Assembly: GCA_003166055.1 (NCBI GenBank)
Contig: PMWR01000321.1
Location: 509 to 10,182, forward strand
Direction: 5' to 3'
Source of the DNA: Acidobacteriaceae bacterium
GTDB taxonomy: Bacteria > Acidobacteriota > Terriglobia > Terriglobales > Acidobacteriaceae
Length of the DNA stretch: 9,674 nucleotides
In this document: positions 1-6,518 of the stretch, one piece after another
Layout of the letters: each line of letters begins with the position of its first letter
Numbering within the stretch: the first letter of the stretch is position 1
The notes under the pieces: generated by a model
Database searches by the model: none
What the model saw: only the letters and a program-made list of their open reading frames with translations
Told to the model about the DNA's origin: nothing
Position numbers and translations under genes: made by a program

Positions 1-182
1 ACAAAGGCCTCCTGGGCCAGTTCTTCGGCGCGGCCACGGTCGCGGCAATAGCGCCACGCCATGTTGATCAGCGGCCCCTGCCAGCGTCTGACAATCCCTT
101 CGAACGCAGCGGTCTCGCCTCGCAACACGCGCTCCACGTCGGCCAGGTCCTCGCCAGCCGTTCTCTGGCTCGCTGTTTGCAT
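1..182 (-). CDS. ECF-type RNA polymerase sigma factor, N-terminal part (runs off the left edge)
   Basis: The reverse complement from an ATG at 182 reads 60 codons without a stop to the window edge. Seen: a short charged N-terminus, then LRGETAAFEGIVRRWQGPLI, then NMAWRYCRDRGRAEELAQEAF. This is the layout of sigma-70 region 2 in extracytoplasmic-function sigma factors: the 'G(D/E)xxAFExIVRRwqgpl' helix followed by 'R(D)xxxAEELaQEaF', the part that binds core polymerase and the -10 element. Region 4 lies outside the window. The gene is divergent from the membrane protein at 354, and such neighbours are often targets or partners of ECF factors (inference). No strong Shine-Dalgarno is visible before this ATG, so the start could shift slightly. 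The family assignment is fairly secure; the ECF group cannot be told. Confidence 0.8.
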   Translation of the reverse strand, partial: MQTASQRTAGEDLADVERVLRGETAAFEGIVRRWQGPLINMAWRYCRDRGRAEELAQEAF

Positions 183-237
183 CGCTCGGTCCAAACTGCC
201 CACTCTCCCTGAAGTTGAGACAGGGAATCGACCGACC

Positions 238-284
238 CGGTTGCAATTTGTTCAGGAAAAGGAAATGCGCAGAAAATGCAACCG
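238..284. promoter_or_regulatory. Inverted repeat in the divergent sigma factor / membrane protein promoter region
   Basis: Arms CGGTTGCAATTT (238-249) and AAAATGCAACCG (273-284) are reverse complements at 11 of 12 positions and are separated by 23 nt. It lies between the divergent genes, so it could be an operator or a stem-loop in the 5' untranslated region of the rightward transcript. The pairing is read directly; a regulatory role is inference. Confidence 0.4.
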
Positions 285-310
285 CGTTGAGCCGGCTCCG
301 GTCCTACCGT

Positions 311-334
311 TTGCAAGGGGAAAAACCCCGGCAA
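311..334 (+). promoter_or_regulatory. Small hairpin just upstream of the ribosome binding site at 343
   Basis: GGGG (317-320) and CCCC (326-329) flank an A5 loop, and outer arms TTGC (311-314) and GCAA (331-334) extend the stem across a small internal loop. The hairpin ends 8 nt before the AGGAGG at 343-348, where it could affect mRNA stability or initiation of the gene at 354. It is too short and lacks a T-tract, so it is not called a terminator. Confidence 0.3.
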
Positions 335-353
335 CATCAATCAGGAGGATTGT

Positions 354-785
354 ATGACGCATTTACTGGTTACGCTCTTCGGGGCGCAGGAAGTTTTCGG
401 AGGGTTCGGTCTGTGGGCATTTCTATCCGTCGGCGCGGTGGCGCTTTTTGGCATCTTCATTCCAGTAACAAGCTGGATTGAAGGCCAGCGCAAAGAGCGC
501 GAGGCGTTCTACAAGGCGGAGACGATCCGCCGGGTCGCGGAAGCCTCGCCCGACGGCGCAAAAGCTACCGCAGAACTGCTGCGCGAGCAGGACAGGCTGA
601 GCCGGATCAAGGCGCGTGAGGGAATGAAGATGGGTGGGGTGATCAATATCGGCGTGGGCCTTGGCCTGGTCATCTTTCTGAGGGCATTGACTGGTCCGCA
701 GGTTGCCCTTTGCGGCCTGATCCCGGGCTTCATCGGCGTCGGCATGCTGGTCTACGTGTATGTTCTCGCGGCGCCGATCGAGTAG
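354..785 (+). CDS. Small inner-membrane protein, three predicted helices (possibly DUF6249-like)
   Basis: A 143-aa protein with a strong ribosome binding site (AGGAGG at 343-348, 5 nt before the ATG), which fixes the start. Seen: a hydrophobic segment at about residues 17-39, a long charged amphipathic stretch at about 42-92 rich in Glu, Arg and Lys (WIEGQRKEREAFYKAE...), and two further hydrophobic segments at about 95-111 and 115-138. No signal peptide cleavage site or catalytic motif is visible. The architecture resembles small bacterial membrane proteins of unknown function encoded beside ECF sigma factors, and I suspect the DUF6249 group, but I am not sure of the family. Divergence from the sigma factor gene suggests co-regulation; a signalling or envelope-stress role is only inference. 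It converges with the gene ending at 880. Confidence 0.8.
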   Translation: MTHLLVTLFGAQEVFGGFGLWAFLSVGAVALFGIFIPVTSWIEGQRKEREAFYKAETIRRVAEASPDGAKATAELLREQDRLSRIKAREGMKMGGVINIGVGLGLVIFLRALTGPQVALCGLIPGFIGVGMLVYVYVLAAPIE

Positions 786-879
786 GGTCGCGGGGGCGTG
801 AATCGGAGCCCGGCCCGGTGGATCAGTCCATGCCCACGAACCCGAGACGTCAGCTCTAGCCGTTCTCTGATAGCCACCA

Positions 880-1308
880 CTACCTGCGCCGCAGGAAACT
901 AAGGCCGGAGTGGATGAGCACCGTCACCGCGCCAACGATCATGCACAATTCGACTCGTGCCTCGTGCAGAAAGATCGGCAATCCGTATTGGGGCAGTTTT
1001 TCTACCGGAAAGGGCCCGATCGGTCCGCCGATCAGGATTGGCAGCTTGGTAGTGATCAGCTCGGCCAGAACCACGAATAGCAGCATGAGCGCAGCATCTC
1101 CGGCATAAAGGTTCACCAGAATCGCTGCGCCGCCGAAGATCTCAATGCAGCCCACGGCAGGTCCCAGGTATTGTGGGAGGGGCAGACCAATGGACGAAAA
1201 AAAAGTTACGCCCAGTTCCTCAGGGTGCAGGAACTCGAGAATGCCTTCGGCGAGGAAGATCAGGCCCACAACCACGCGAATCAGCAACATGGGAAGATTT
1301 CGACGCAT
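880..1308 (-). CDS. DoxX-family membrane protein
   Basis: A 142-aa protein with four hydrophobic segments at about residues 5-26, 48-67, 72-93 and 118-137. The N-terminal helix (LLIRVVVGLIFLAEGILEFL) matches the DoxX pattern 'R(x)xxGxxFLxxGxxKF', and the last helix is preceded by HEARVEL, the 'HEAR' motif common in DoxX/YphA-like proteins. Family members are integral membrane proteins, some linked to oxidative stress or thiol homeostasis, with no settled reaction. The start is the ATG at 1308, 5 nt after a run of six G residues that may act as a weak ribosome binding site. An in-frame extension to 1473 exists, but its 55 residues are basic, low in structure and unlike the family. It lies downstream of the glutathione peroxidase on the same strand after about 180 nt, so co-transcription is possible but not shown. 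Confidence 0.85.
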   Translation of the reverse strand: MRRNLPMLLIRVVVGLIFLAEGILEFLHPEELGVTFFSSIGLPLPQYLGPAVGCIEIFGGAAILVNLYAGDAALMLLFVVLAELITTKLPILIGGPIGPFPVEKLPQYGLPIFLHEARVELCMIVGAVTVLIHSGLSFLRRR

Positions 1309-1488
1309 GCGTGCCCCCCGGCGCTCAAGTCTGTCTGGGAAGGCCTGTCCATAAATCGGAAAGAGGCGGGCGATCGAGCCAGATATGCAGCAAGGATACC
1401 TCAGGACCCGCGTAGGATGTGGTCGCAGGGGGAATAAATGCACCTTCCTCCCAACCGGCGAACTCCAGACCAAACCGGAACACGGTCT

Positions 1489-2007
1489 CTACTGGCGGTT
1501 CAAAAGTGATTCAATCTCCGCGGCCATGTCTTCCGGTTTGGTCGTTGGCCGGAAGCGCGCCACAACGTCGCCCTTCCGGTCGACGAGGAATTTGGTGAAG
1601 TTCCAGTTGATGCGCCGGATGCCGAAGATTCCCGGCTGGCGCTCCTTCAGGAAGCGATAGAGTGGATGGGCTTGGCGGCCGTTGACGTCGATCTTTGAAA
1701 AGATGGGGAAGGTGACGCCATAATTCTTTTCGCAGAATGCGCCTATCTGCGCTGCCGATCCAGGTTCCTGGGCGCCGAACTGGTTTGAGGGAAAGCCGAG
1801 CACCTGAAATCCGCGATCCCTGTAGGCGCGGAAGAGCCTTTCGAGGCCCGCGTACTGAGGGGTGAAGCCGCAAAAACTGGCGGTATTCACAATCAGCAGC
1901 ACCTGGCCGCGGAACTGAGCCAGGCTAACGGAAGGGGCGTCCGCGGCGTCCTTGTTTGGCCCGGTGCTGAGGAGCGGAAGAGTGAAATCGTAAACGGATT
2001 CTTTCAT
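1489..2007 (-). CDS. Glutathione peroxidase family thiol peroxidase (Cys type)
   Basis: A 172-aa protein, the usual size for bacterial members. It reduces hydrogen peroxide or organic hydroperoxides, in most bacteria probably with thioredoxin rather than glutathione. Seen: NTASFCGFTPQY with peroxidatic Cys46 in place of selenocysteine; GFPSNQFGAQEPG with Gln80; INWNFTKF with Trp135 and Asn136. Together these form the complete Cys-Gln-Trp-Asn catalytic tetrad. Cys92 (AFCEKNYGVTFP) sits where the resolving Cys of thioredoxin-dependent members is often found, so a two-Cys mechanism is plausible (inference). No signal peptide, hence cytoplasmic. The start is the ATG at 2007, with AAGAAGG about 10 nt upstream; an in-frame extension to 2112 lacks family resemblance. 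The DoxX gene follows on the same strand. Family call very secure. Confidence 0.95.
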   Translation of the reverse strand: MKESVYDFTLPLLSTGPNKDAADAPSVSLAQFRGQVLLIVNTASFCGFTPQYAGLERLFRAYRDRGFQVLGFPSNQFGAQEPGSAAQIGAFCEKNYGVTFPIFSKIDVNGRQAHPLYRFLKERQPGIFGIRRINWNFTKFLVDRKGDVVARFRPTTKPEDMAAEIESLLNRQ

Positions 2008-2402
2008 TGCCGCAAAACCTTCTTGCTGGTTGGATGTCCTGTGCGCTTTGCCTGCGTCTAAGAGGAAAGCGGCGAGCAGGGGCGGGGGTACACAGCGGAT
2101 TCTACGCGCCAACCCCGGGCCTGTGCGCCGACTTGCGGCCCCAACCCGGCTGCTTCCGGTAGACTGTGGGATGTGTCCTGATTCTAAGCTGTTCGGCGGC
2201 AGGGATTGTCGCCGGGGGTGGCAGTCGGGAGCAGCCCGAGTCCGCAGGGGCCGAGCGCGGCAGGCAAATTCTGGGGAAGACTAAGGATTCGGAGCCGATT
2301 GTCAGCCCGGCGGTTTGGGCAGGGTGGGCGCGGTCCAATATAATCAGTCTTTCGTAGAAACAGGATCAGATTTTCAGCAGTGAGGGTGTCGATATTCTTC
2401 CC
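2008..2402. other. Divergent intergenic region between glutathione peroxidase and bamA
   Basis: About 395 nt without a convincing gene. It must hold the promoters of both flanking genes. On the plus strand a TATAAT box at 2339-2344 is the clearest element. On the minus strand a TAGAAT-like hexamer (complement of 2098-2103) could be the -10 of the peroxidase gene, but no -35 is convincing. A 63-codon plus-strand frame from a GTG at 2166 to 2357 lacks a good ribosome binding site and overlaps the TATAAT box. I see no RNA gene. Confidence 0.5.
2315..2344 (+). promoter_or_regulatory. Candidate sigma-70 promoter of bamA
   Basis: A perfect -10 hexamer TATAAT lies at 2339-2344. The best -35 at 18-nt spacing is TTGGGC (2315-2320), matching TTGACA only in the first three bases. 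Transcription would start near 2351, leaving a leader of about 50 nt to the GTG at 2403 or 120 nt to the GTG at 2472. The -10 is exact, the -35 is poor, so confidence is moderate. Confidence 0.45.
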
Positions 2403-5387
2403 GTGAAGCCGAACCTGAAGGCGAACTATGGACCGCACCAGTACTTTTGCTCGTCGCAGGGCCTCAGCCCGGTGAAGACAAAGCAGACTTGCATTTCACG
2501 TTTTTTACGCGTCGCGCGTCGCGGGGCAGGCCGGGCGGGCAGGACGATGTTGTTCCTGATGCTGGCGGTGACCGCCGGCACTGCGCTGGCCCAGCAGTCG
2601 CAGACGATCGACCAGATCCGTGTGATCGGCAATCGGCGTATCCCCAAAGAGACGATACTGGCGCGTCTTTTTACGCACCCCGGCGACGTCTACGACCCGA
2701 TTTCGATCGAGCGCGACTTCAACTCGCTCTGGAACACGGGATATTTCGACGATCTTCGGATTGAGCGGGAGGACACGGAAAAGGGGATCGTCCTGGATGT
2801 TTTTGTTCGGGAAAAGCCCACCATCCGCGAGATCAACTACAAAGGGAATAATGCCGTATCGAATTCAGACATTCTGGATCGATTCAAGAAAGAAAAAGTG
2901 GGGCTGTCTCCGGAGAGCCAGTTTGACCCGGCAAAGATCAAGCGGGCCGAGACCGTGCTCAAGGATTTGCTGGCCGAACACGGCCACCAGTTTGCCACGG
3001 TCAAGACCGAGATAAAGACGATTCCCCCGGCGTCGGTGCAGGTGAACTTCAACATTAAGGAAGGCCCGACGGTGAAGGTCGGCGACATCAAGTTCACCGG
3101 CAACCAGCACATCAGCTCACGGGAACTCCGGCGCGCCATGAAGAACCTCAAGCCCATCGGAATTCCGTATTCGATCATCTTCGAGAATCTCTTTGCGCAG
3201 ACCTTCGATGCCTCCAAGCTGGAAGAGGACACGGAGCGGGTGCGGCTGGCCTACCGCGACAAGGGTTACTACAACGCGGCGATCGAAGAACCGAAGACGA
3301 AGATCCGCGACCAGGGCGGGCTCAACTGGTTTACCTTCCGGCCCAATACGGGCAAGCGTATCGATATTCTGATGCCCGTGGAAGAGGGCGACCGCTATCG
3401 GCTCGGCACCATCACTTTCACCGGCAATAAGGCGGTGCAGAACGTGAAGGCGCTACGCGCCACCTTTGCCGTCAAAGATGGCGACTGGTTCAATGCCACG
3501 TTGATCAGCAAGGGCCTTGAGAATTTGAAGAAAGCCTACGGCCAACTGGGGTACATCAACTTCGGAGCCATCCCCAAGCCGGAATACGACGAGCAGAAAA
3601 AGACGGTCTCCCTGGTCATCGACATCGACGAGGGCAAGCCGTTTTACGTGTCGCGCATCGAGTTCCAGGGCAACACCATCACGCGCGATCGAGTCATCCG
3701 CCGCGAACTGATGCTGGAAGAAGGCCAGGTGTACAACTCGCAGTTGTGGGAGTACAGCCTTCTGCGCCTCAACCAGTTGGAGTACTTCGATCCGCTCAAG
3801 GTCGATCAGGACTCCGAGGCGCACCAGGATGCCGAGGCCGGAACAGTCGACCTGCTGCTGAAGGTCCATGAGAAGGGCAAAAACTCGATCGGCCTCAACG
3901 GCGGCATCAGCGGCCTCTCGGGCGCGTTTCTGGGGGTGAACTACCAGACCAACAACTTCCTGGGCCTTGGCGAAACACTCAGCGTCCAGGGCAACCTGGG
4001 CAACGTGAGCCGCCAGTTCCTGTTCGGTTTTTCGCAGCCATATCTGCGCAACAAGCCGCTCAACATCGGTTTCCAACTGTTCAACAACAAGCAGGACTTC
4101 AACGCCGCGAAGAACTACGCCTCATCTACCGGCCAATCGGTGAATCTGAGTTCGGCGCAACAGTCGCTTACGCAGAACTACAACCAGGCGTCGACGGGCT
4201 TGAACTGGTCGATCAGCTATCCGCTCAGGCGCCATGCCTTCCAGCGCGTGGGCATGACGTATTCGCTCTCCAAGTCGTCCATTACCGCGTTCAGCACCGC
4301 CTCGCAGACATTCTTCCAGACCATCAGTTTCCGCTCGGGCATTCAGGGATCGAACGCGCTGGCGGGTATCGTCAACAGTTCGGCGTCGTTCAGCTATAGC
4401 TACAACACCATCAACAACCCGTTGCGCCCGCGCAGCGGCAAGGAATATACCGCGGTCTTCCAGGTGGCCGGCATCGGCGGAAACGTGCGCTACATCTCGC
4501 CGCTGGTGGCCTACAAGCGCTTCATGCCCATCCACTACCTGCACCTCACGCCAAATGGCCGCAACGTGCTGGGCATCCGCGCCCAGTTGGGCTATGTGCA
4601 GGGGTTCGGTGGCGATGTGGCTCCGCCGAACAACCGCTTCTACACCGGCGGCGAAGGCGATTTGCGCGGCTTTGACATTCGCGGCGCAACGCCTTACGGC
4701 TACGTGCCCAATCGGGTGAACGTTCAGCTGACCAATCCCGACGGAAGCTGCGTTCCGCGCGATCCGACCAATCCTGAAGACAACCAGTGCATCCAGGTGC
4801 CGCTGCCGGTTTACGGCATCGCTTCCATCGGCGGCGATACCAGCCTGACCACCAATGCCGAATACCGCATTCCCATCGCTGGGCCGGTCATGATTTCCTT
4901 CTTCGACGATTTCGGCATCGACACCGCTTTGAACAAGGGCCAGTTGAAGCAAAGCCCCGAGGGCTTCGCCTCGCTGACCGCACCGCTGTATGGATGCCCG
5001 GTGTTTAACAACGGCTCGTGCCAGGGCGGCATTCCAGGTTCCCAAGTCGGATTCCAGCCCAACATCCGGCCCATCACCGGTACAAACTTTGTTCCCCGCA
5101 TGTCGCTGGGAAGCGAGCTCTCCGTCATCATGCCGGTCATCAACGCGCCTTTCCGCCTCTACTATGCGTACAATCCGCTGCGCCTGTATGAGAGGCCCTA
5201 CTGCAACGACGTAACCCTCGGGGAAAACAAGCAGAGCTGCTCCGCGGAGCTGATCACCCGCGACCTGTTCCCACCGGGCGGCGCCGGCGACTACACCTAC
5301 CAGGAGGCGATCACCGGTTACGGATCACGCTACCTGTTCCGCGAGCCCCGCAAGACCTTCCGCCTGACTGTCTCCACAACGTTCTAG
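2403..5387 (+). CDS. bamA: Outer membrane protein assembly factor BamA (Omp85 family)
   Basis: A 994-aa protein counted from the GTG at 2403; the outer-membrane insertase that folds beta-barrel proteins. Seen: a basic segment then a hydrophobic stretch ending TAGTALA-QQ (cleavage near residue 63); five POTRA repeats at about 68-139, 140-222, 223-329, 332-412 and 414-490, each opening with a strand plus G-N (VIGNRRI, YKGNNAV, FTGNQHI, FTGNKAV, FQGNTIT); and a barrel at about 495-994. The conserved loop-6 motif is GGEGDLRGF (Arg-Gly-Phe 755-757), and the C-terminus is RLTVSTTF with a terminal Phe, the beta-signal. E. coli BamA is about 810 aa; the extra length is in POTRA3 and the extracellular loops. 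Six Cys form three close pairs in the barrel (783/796, 865/873, 934/946). The start is uncertain: GTG 2403 lacks a good ribosome binding site, and GTG 2472 would give a more ordinary signal peptide. ATG 2547 would leave no basic n-region. A terminator follows at 5411, and the chaperone array follows downstream. Confidence 0.97.
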   Translation: MKPNLKANYGPHQYFCSSQGLSPVKTKQTCISRFLRVARRGAGRAGRTMLFLMLAVTAGTALAQQSQTIDQIRVIGNRRIPKETILARLFTHPGDVYDPISIERDFNSLWNTGYFDDLRIEREDTEKGIVLDVFVREKPTIREINYKGNNAVSNSDILDRFKKEKVGLSPESQFDPAKIKRAETVLKDLLAEHGHQFATVKTEIKTIPPASVQVNFNIKEGPTVKVGDIKFTGNQHISSRELRRAMKNLKPIGIPYSIIFENLFAQTFDASKLEEDTERVRLAYRDKGYYNAAIEEPKTKIRDQGGLNWFTFRPNTGKRIDILMPVEEGDRYRLGTITFTGNKAVQNVKALRATFAVKDGDWFNATLISKGLENLKKAYGQLGYINFGAIPKPEYDEQKKTVSLVIDIDEGKPFYVSRIEFQGNTITRDRVIRRELMLEEGQVYNSQLWEYSLLRLNQLEYFDPLKVDQDSEAHQDAEAGTVDLLLKVHEKGKNSIGLNGGISGLSGAFLGVNYQTNNFLGLGETLSVQGNLGNVSRQFLFGFSQPYLRNKPLNIGFQLFNNKQDFNAAKNYASSTGQSVNLSSAQQSLTQNYNQASTGLNWSISYPLRRHAFQRVGMTYSLSKSSITAFSTASQTFFQTISFRSGIQGSNALAGIVNSSASFSYSYNTINNPLRPRSGKEYTAVFQVAGIGGNVRYISPLVAYKRFMPIHYLHLTPNGRNVLGIRAQLGYVQGFGGDVAPPNNRFYTGGEGDLRGFDIRGATPYGYVPNRVNVQLTNPDGSCVPRDPTNPEDNQCIQVPLPVYGIASIGGDTSLTTNAEYRIPIAGPVMISFFDDFGIDTALNKGQLKQSPEGFASLTAPLYGCPVFNNGSCQGGIPGSQVGFQPNIRPITGTNFVPRMSLGSELSVIMPVINAPFRLYYAYNPLRLYERPYCNDVTLGENKQSCSAELITRDLFPPGGAGDYTYQEAITGYGSRYLFREPRKTFRLTVSTTF

Positions 5388-5410
5388 CCAACAGTGCGCA
5401 TAAAGAAAAG

Positions 5411-5438
5411 AAGGGCCGCTCCTTACGGGCGGCCCTTT
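5411..5438 (+). terminator. Intrinsic terminator after bamA
   Basis: Stem AAGGGCCGC (5411-5419) pairs perfectly with GCGGCCCTT (5429-5437) around a 9-nt loop, and the run of T follows at 5436-5438. The stop codon is 24 nt upstream. The T-tract is short, but the 9-bp GC-rich stem and the position make this convincing. It separates bamA transcription from the downstream chaperone cassettes, which have their own promoters. Confidence 0.8.
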
Positions 5439-5535
5439 CGCCTGGGCATAATATCCTCGAGTTTTGGGCGCTGAGTGGCGCTTCGGAAAACGGTGTCGAT
5501 GCCCCTGAAACCAGTGCAATTCATTGTTTGCCGGT

Positions 5536-5564
5536 TTGACGCTCCAACCCAGCCTTCCTATAAT
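5536..5564 (+). promoter_or_regulatory. Sigma-70-like promoter of chaperone cassette 1
   Basis: -35 TTGACG (5536-5541), 17-nt spacer beginning CTCC, and -10 TATAAT (5559-5564). The -10 is a perfect consensus and the -35 matches at 5 of 6. The same arrangement, including the CTCC after the -35, recurs in front of the other two paralogs. Start of transcription is expected near 5571. Confidence 0.85.
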
Positions 5565-5715
5565 TCAGATAGTTCCTGCTGATGTTGCCACTCGCGTCTT
5601 TTTCTGTCCCTGGCTATCCGGCCGGGAGTTCCCCAAAAGACGGTAAGGTTTCTCAGGAGGCGCCTGCTTGCTCCGCGCCCATCCCGGAGGAATTCCGAAG
5701 GAGTACTCCATTTCA
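5565..5715 (+). promoter_or_regulatory. Long conserved 5' leader of chaperone cassette 1
   Basis: About 145 nt between the expected transcription start and the ATG. It contains four blocks shared with the other two leaders: TAGTTCCTGCTGATG just after the -10; CGCGTCTTT; GGTTTCTCAGGAGGC (5647-5661); and GGAATTCCGAAGGAGT (from 5689), whose palindrome GGAATTCC (5689-5696) lies exactly 20 nt before the ATG in all three copies. In this copy GGAGTACTCC (5700-5709) makes a second palindrome over the ribosome binding site. It is a possible cis-acting RNA element; function unknown. Confidence 0.5.
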
Positions 5716-6324
5716 ATGAAGCATTCTCTTGTCATAGCACTCATGCTGGCCTCGGGCGCTGCCCTGACCGCCTCTGCCCAAACCCCAGCCGCGGCCCCTG
5801 CCGCACCGGCCAAAATCGCCGTCATTGCCTACCAGGCGGCGGTGGCCCAAACCAACGAGGGCCGGCGCGATTTTGCAGACCTCCAGAAAAAATTCGAACC
5901 GCGGACAGCAGAGCTGAAGGCCCAGAACGATGAGATCGAGAAGCTGCAAAAGGACCTTCAGGCCAAATCGGCGACGCTCACCGATGCTGACCGCGCCAGC
6001 CGCGCCAGGACCATCGACGAAAAGAAGAAGAAGTTGCAGCGCGGAGCCGAAGACCTTCGCACTGAAGGCAACCAGGCGCTGCAGCAGGTGATGGGCGATC
6101 TGGGGAAGAAGTTCTACGACGTGATGGTCGACTATGCAAAGCAGCAGGGCTACACCGTAATTCTGGACGCCAGCCAGGAACAAACAAATGTGATGTATGC
6201 CGCCGAGTCTGCCAATATCGGTCAGGCCGTGATCGACCTCTACAACACCAAATCGGGCGTACCTGCGCCGGCCGCTCCGGCAGCCAAGCCACAGACCCCT
6301 CCCAAGGCGCCAGCATCCAATTGA
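5716..6324 (+). CDS. Skp/OmpH-family periplasmic chaperone, paralog 1
   Basis: A 202-aa secreted protein. Signal peptide MKHSLVIALM...ALTASA with cleavage expected after residue 21, an Ala/Pro linker (22-32), a first strand KIAVIAYQAAVAQTNEG (33-49), a long charged coiled-coil hairpin (about 50-135; ADLQKKFEPR, DEKKKKLQRGAEDLR), then YAKQQGYTVILDAS and a C-terminal AVIDLYNTKSG motif, as in OmpH family members. A Pro/Ala-rich tail of about 22 residues follows. Family members form trimers with tentacle-like coiled coils that hold unfolded outer-membrane proteins for BamA; E. coli Skp is 161 aa, and the excess here is linker and tail. The ribosome binding site GAAGGAG is 12 nt from the ATG, as in both sister genes. 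A TTG at 5668, 7 nt after a perfect AGGAGG, is an in-frame alternative start adding 16 residues. Trimerisation and clients are inferred from the family. Confidence 0.88.
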   Translation: MKHSLVIALMLASGAALTASAQTPAAAPAAPAKIAVIAYQAAVAQTNEGRRDFADLQKKFEPRTAELKAQNDEIEKLQKDLQAKSATLTDADRASRARTIDEKKKKLQRGAEDLRTEGNQALQQVMGDLGKKFYDVMVDYAKQQGYTVILDASQEQTNVMYAAESANIGQAVIDLYNTKSGVPAPAAPAAKPQTPPKAPASN

Positions 6325-6343
6325 TCCTTTCCGGTGTACTGGG

Positions 6344-6377
6344 CACAGGCTCCGCTCCACGCGGGGCCTCTGTGTTT
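6344..6377 (+). terminator. Hairpin / likely terminator after chaperone paralog 1
   Basis: CACAG (6344-6348) pairs with CTGTG (6370-6374), and after a 2-nt bulge GCTCCGC (6349-6355) pairs with GCGGGGC (6361-6367, one G-U pair) around a 5-nt loop. T residues follow at 6375-6377. A competing perfect stem, GCCTCTG (6366-6372) with CAGAGGC (6380-6386), shares the 3' arm. The T-tract is weak, so termination efficiency is uncertain. Confidence 0.55.
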
Positions 6378-6489
6378 GGCAGAGGCTCTCAGCCAATTGC
6401 ATCGTGAATGTGGAAGTGTGGCGTGCCACCATGCACAGAGCGGCGTCTGGTGAAACGCGTTTGCGCTGAAGAATTCACGCGTTGCCGGT

Positions 6490-6518
6490 TTGACGCTCCT
6501 ACCCCGCCCCCCTATAAT
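6490..6518 (+). promoter_or_regulatory. Sigma-70-like promoter of chaperone cassette 2
   Basis: -35 TTGACG (6490-6495), 17-nt spacer CTCCTACC..., -10 TATAAT (6513-6518). The preceding bases TTGCCGG are shared with cassette 1. Start of transcription is expected near 6525. Confidence 0.85.

Noticed and set aside
68..340. 90-codon minus-strand frame overlapping the left-edge sigma factor
   Set aside because: It is in a different frame from the sigma factor, whose region 2 signature is clear, and crosses the promoter region; no family resemblance.
1309..1473. N-terminal extension of the DoxX-family protein by 55 residues
   Set aside because: The extension is Arg/Pro-rich and unlike the family, and the protein starting at 1308 already has the full four-helix length.
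2008..2112. N-terminal extension of the glutathione peroxidase by 35 residues
   Set aside because: With the start at 2007 the catalytic residues fall at the normal family positions (Cys46, Gln80, Trp135), and a ribosome binding site is present; the extension is not a recognisable signal peptide.
4122..5045. A 307-codon open frame on the minus strand inside bamA
   Set aside because: It is fully antisense to the barrel of a clearly coding bamA, has no domain signature, and its Ala/Val/Arg-rich composition is typical of an antisense frame in GC-rich DNA. The same holds for 3453-4076 on the minus strand.
5713..6432. Long minus-strand frames opposite the three chaperone genes (also 6763-7365 and 7746-8240)
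   Set aside because: They are Leu-rich mirror frames of the Lys/Glu/Gln-rich coiled coils and occur at the same place in each copy because the sense genes are paralogous.
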